A DNA stretch of 20,825 nucleotides from Lactifluus volemus. Taxonomy: Eukaryota > Basidiomycota > Agaricomycetes > Russulales > Russulaceae. The notes beneath the pieces are model-generated. The model searched no databases. It saw nothing but the letters and a program-made list of their open reading frames with translations, and was not told the DNA's origin. The stretch is from contig WTXI01000511.1 of the NCBI GenBank assembly GCA_022376515.1, forward strand, positions 1 through 20,825. The letters run 5' to 3'. Positions within the stretch are counted from its first letter, which is position 1. Each line of letters begins with the position of its first letter. The position numbers were made by a program, and so were the translations under genes. Positions 18,076 through 20,825 of the stretch are shown here, one piece after another.

Positions 18076-20825
18076 ATGAAAGCCAACTTCAAGGTAAAGA
18101 GTAATCAGACAAACGTATTCAAACCATTTAACTCCAAATTTCTAGTTCTCGAATCTATGTGGAACTGTATATCAACAGGGAAATATCATCTTTAATCCAG
18201 ACGGAAATTCGGTTCTCAGTCCGGTCGGTAATAGGGTGTCCGTCTTTGATTTAGTCAAGTCAGTAGCGACCTTATTTTACCGCTACGTTGCAACTCATTC
18301 ATAACTTATTCATCCAGCAACAAGTCCTTTACTTTTGCTTTCCAGAATCGCAAAAACATCGCCGCTATCGCCCTGAGCCCCGATGGGAACATTCTAATCA
18401 GTGTCGACGAGGGTACACCCATGCCTTCTTCATTCACCATCATGCATTTATTCCTTTACAGATGGGAGGGCTCTCCTCGTTAACTTTCGTCGTCGAGTCG
18501 TCCTCCACCATTTTAATTTCAAAAAGCCAGTCAACCATGTCCAATTTTCGCCCAACGGATCTTTCATTGCCGTCACACACGAATCACACGTTCAAGTCTG
18601 GAAGACACCGAACCACCTTGTACGCGAGTTTGCACCGTTTGTTTTGCATCGGACCTACACAGGACATCATGACCAAGTTATCAGCATAGAGTGGTCACCG
18701 GACTCGTGGTATGTGGAGGTATTGTTGTTTCGACTCGGTCACTCTGACAAGTAAATATTTCTAGTTGTTTTATCACCACATCGAAAGACATGACCGCGCG
18801 GCTGTACACATTAGATCCACTAGATGGCTTCCGACCCAAGACATTCGCTGGGCACAAGAGTGCTGTGCTTAATGCGTATTTTTCCTCAAATTTAAAATCA
18901 GTGAGCGTTGCCTTGGGTTCTTCGATGCCCTTTCTGACCCACGCGGCCCTAACAGGTGTACACTGTTAGTCGCGACGGTTCTGTATTTACCTGGAGAGCC
19001 AAAGCCTCCGATGCCCAGTCCTCCTCCGATGAAGACCAGAGAGTGGACGCGTCAACTTCTCAAGAGCCCCTTGTTGCTCACGTTCGTTGGGGAATCCACC
19101 AGCGCCATTACTTCAATCAACCCAACACAAAAGTGGTCTGCAGTACTTTCCACAAGTCTTCAGGGCTACTCGTTGTTGGCTTTTCATCGGGAGTCTTCGG
19201 TCTCTGGGAGATGCCTACATTCACAAACGTGCATACGTTGAGTATCTCTCAAGAAAAAATATCGTCTGTCGCTGTTAATCCTTCCGGCGAATGGCTCGCG
19301 TTTGGCGCCCGAAAACTAGGACAGTTACTGGTGTGGGAATGGCAATCGGAATCGTACATTCTCAAGCAACAGGGTCACTTTTTCGACGTGAATGCACTCG
19401 CGTACTCCCCAGACGGCCAGTTTATTGTAACAGGGGGAGATGACGGCAAAGTCAAGTTATGGAACACTCGCTCTGGATTCTGCATCATCACATTCTCCCA
19501 ACATACTGCTTCAGTTTCCTCTGTACAATTTGCTTCGCAAGGCCAAGTATTGTTCTCAGCTTCTCTCGATGGGACAGTACGAGCCTTTGACTTAGTCCGT
19601 TACCGCAATTTCCGGACATTTACCTCCCCGTCACCAGTACAATTCTCGTGTCTGGCGGTTGATCCAAGCGGCGAGGTCATTGCAGCTGGATCGACAGATT
19701 CCTTTGAGGTTTTTCTGTGGTCGATTCAAACAGGAAAACTATTGGACGTTCTTGCCGGACATGAAGGACCTGTCAGCTCACTGGCCTTCTCACTGGCAAC
19801 AAATGTTCTTGCCAGCGGGTCTTGGGACAAGTCAGTGAGAGTATGGGACGTCTTCAGCCGCTCACATACCGTGGAGCCGTTCCAACTCAACGCAGACGTC
19901 CTTTCGCTCGCTTTCCGGCCGGACGGCCAGGAACTCGTCGTGTCAACGCTTGATGGGCAACTTACATTCTTCTCTACAGAATCATCAAAACAGACGAACA
20001 TTATTGAGGGGAGAAAGGACATATCTGGAGGTCGCAAGGCGGACGACCGCGTAGCTGCATCCAATAACGCATCTAGCAAAGCCTTCACGAGCGTTGCCTG
20101 GAGCGCGGATGGGTCTTGCGTCCTCGCGGGTGGTAACAGCAAGTATGTCACGCTATACGACAGTCGCGAGGGCGTTCTTATACGCCGTTGGCAAATTTCC
20201 GAAAACCTGTCACTTGACGGGACCGAGGAATTTCTTGACAGTCGACGCGTGACCGAGGCGGGAAACATCGACTTGATCGATGACCGAGGCGAAGCGAGTG
20301 ACCTCGAGGATCGCATGGACGCCAGTTTACCAGGTGTTCAACGTGGGGATCTCTCAAAGCGTCGGTACAAGCGGGAAGCTCGCACAAAGTGCATTCGTTT
20401 TTCTCCGACGGGCCTCGCATGGGCAGCGGCATCAACAGAAGGATGCTCATCTACTCAATCGACGACGGCCTTTCATTTGACCCTTTCGACCTCTCCATCG
20501 AGTTGACCCCCCAATCCGTACTCTCAACGCTCCAGAAGGAGTCCTATCTTGAGGCATTGGTGATGGCTTTCCGATTAAACGAGAAGACAGTGCTCAATCG
20601 GGTCTACGAAGCAATCCCCTATGATGAGATTAGGCTCCTTGTACGGCAACTACCGACTAGTTATGTCCCGCGACTGCTTGGAGTTTCTGCGGAGGTGCTA
20701 GAGCGGGGTCCCAGATTGGAATGGGGGCTTCGGTGGATTCGAGAGGTACTAAGCGCGCACGGCCGGTGGATTCGGGAACGAAGCGTCGAACTTGCCAGCG
20801 TCTTGCGAGAAGTCAAACGGGCCGT
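18076..20825 (+). CDS. Pwp2/Utp1, U3 snoRNP UTP-B subunit (3' incomplete, one apparent 1-nt loss)
   Basis: WD40 scaffold of the UTP-B subcomplex of the small-subunit processome, needed for 18S rRNA maturation in the nucleolus. Exons: 18076-18093, 18146-18258, 18318-18412, 18462-18708, 18765-18900, and 18956 to the window edge. The first exon has only 18 nt (MKANFK). Family landmarks include FSNLCGTVYQQGN, NKSFTFAFQNRKNIAAIALS, HVRWGIHQRHYFNQPNTK and GLLVVGFSSGVFGLWEMP, with tandem WD40 repeats in two propellers. At GAAGG 20438-20442 one base appears missing: the frame jumps from AAASTEG to LIYSIDDGLSFDPFDL, which continues open through the Utp12-type domain (ESYLEALVMAFRLNEKTVLN) to the end. 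About 826 residues are present of the usual ~900. Read without correction the protein would stop at 20506. Confidence 0.94.

Noticed and set aside
1..20825. tRNA or rRNA genes
   Set aside because: A reading for A- and B-box-like stretches on both strands found no convincing candidate, though a covariance-model search was not possible.

Overview
The window is nuclear DNA of a filamentous basidiomycete, most likely an agaricomycete. Genes are closely packed and broken by many 49-62 nt GT-AG introns. Housekeeping proteins (Prp46, Pwp2, mitochondrial Met-tRNA formyltransferase) sit beside an NLR-type gene with near-identical WD40 repeats, a combination typical of mushroom-forming fungi. Exon joins below were worked out by hand from reading phase, splice consensus and family similarity; none has been tested against transcripts.

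Layout, left to right. 719-2316 (+): spliceosomal WD40 protein Prp46/PLRG1, with one GC-AG intron and three apparent single-base losses in exon 4. 3267-8100 (-): an eight-exon, 1,481-residue STAND/NLR protein with an N-terminal helical domain (MLKL/HeLo-like), a NACHT ATPase and 14 highly conserved WD40 repeats. 8812-11793 (-): a ten-exon major facilitator transporter with a very long central loop and 9-nt and 16-nt micro-exons. 11884-13216 (+): methionyl-tRNA formyltransferase, divergent from the transporter across only 90 bp. 13535-14988 (-): a Ser/Pro/Ala-rich protein with three copies of an HDGVGPLPG module. 15253-16897 (-): a C2H2 zinc-finger protein whose finger is split by a one-base frameshift. 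18076 to the window end (+): Pwp2/Utp1 of the small-subunit processome, 3' incomplete and also carrying a one-base frameshift.

The genes do not form one pathway: spliceosome, ribosome biogenesis and mitochondrial translation initiation are represented by one gene each. Three of the seven proteins are WD40 propeller proteins, but only the NLR has near-identical repeats. That repeat block looks like a recognition surface being reshuffled by recombination, and it is the most interesting element here. The five single-base defects in the other genes are all losses, mostly placeable in short G or C runs, so consensus sequence error is more likely than gene death.
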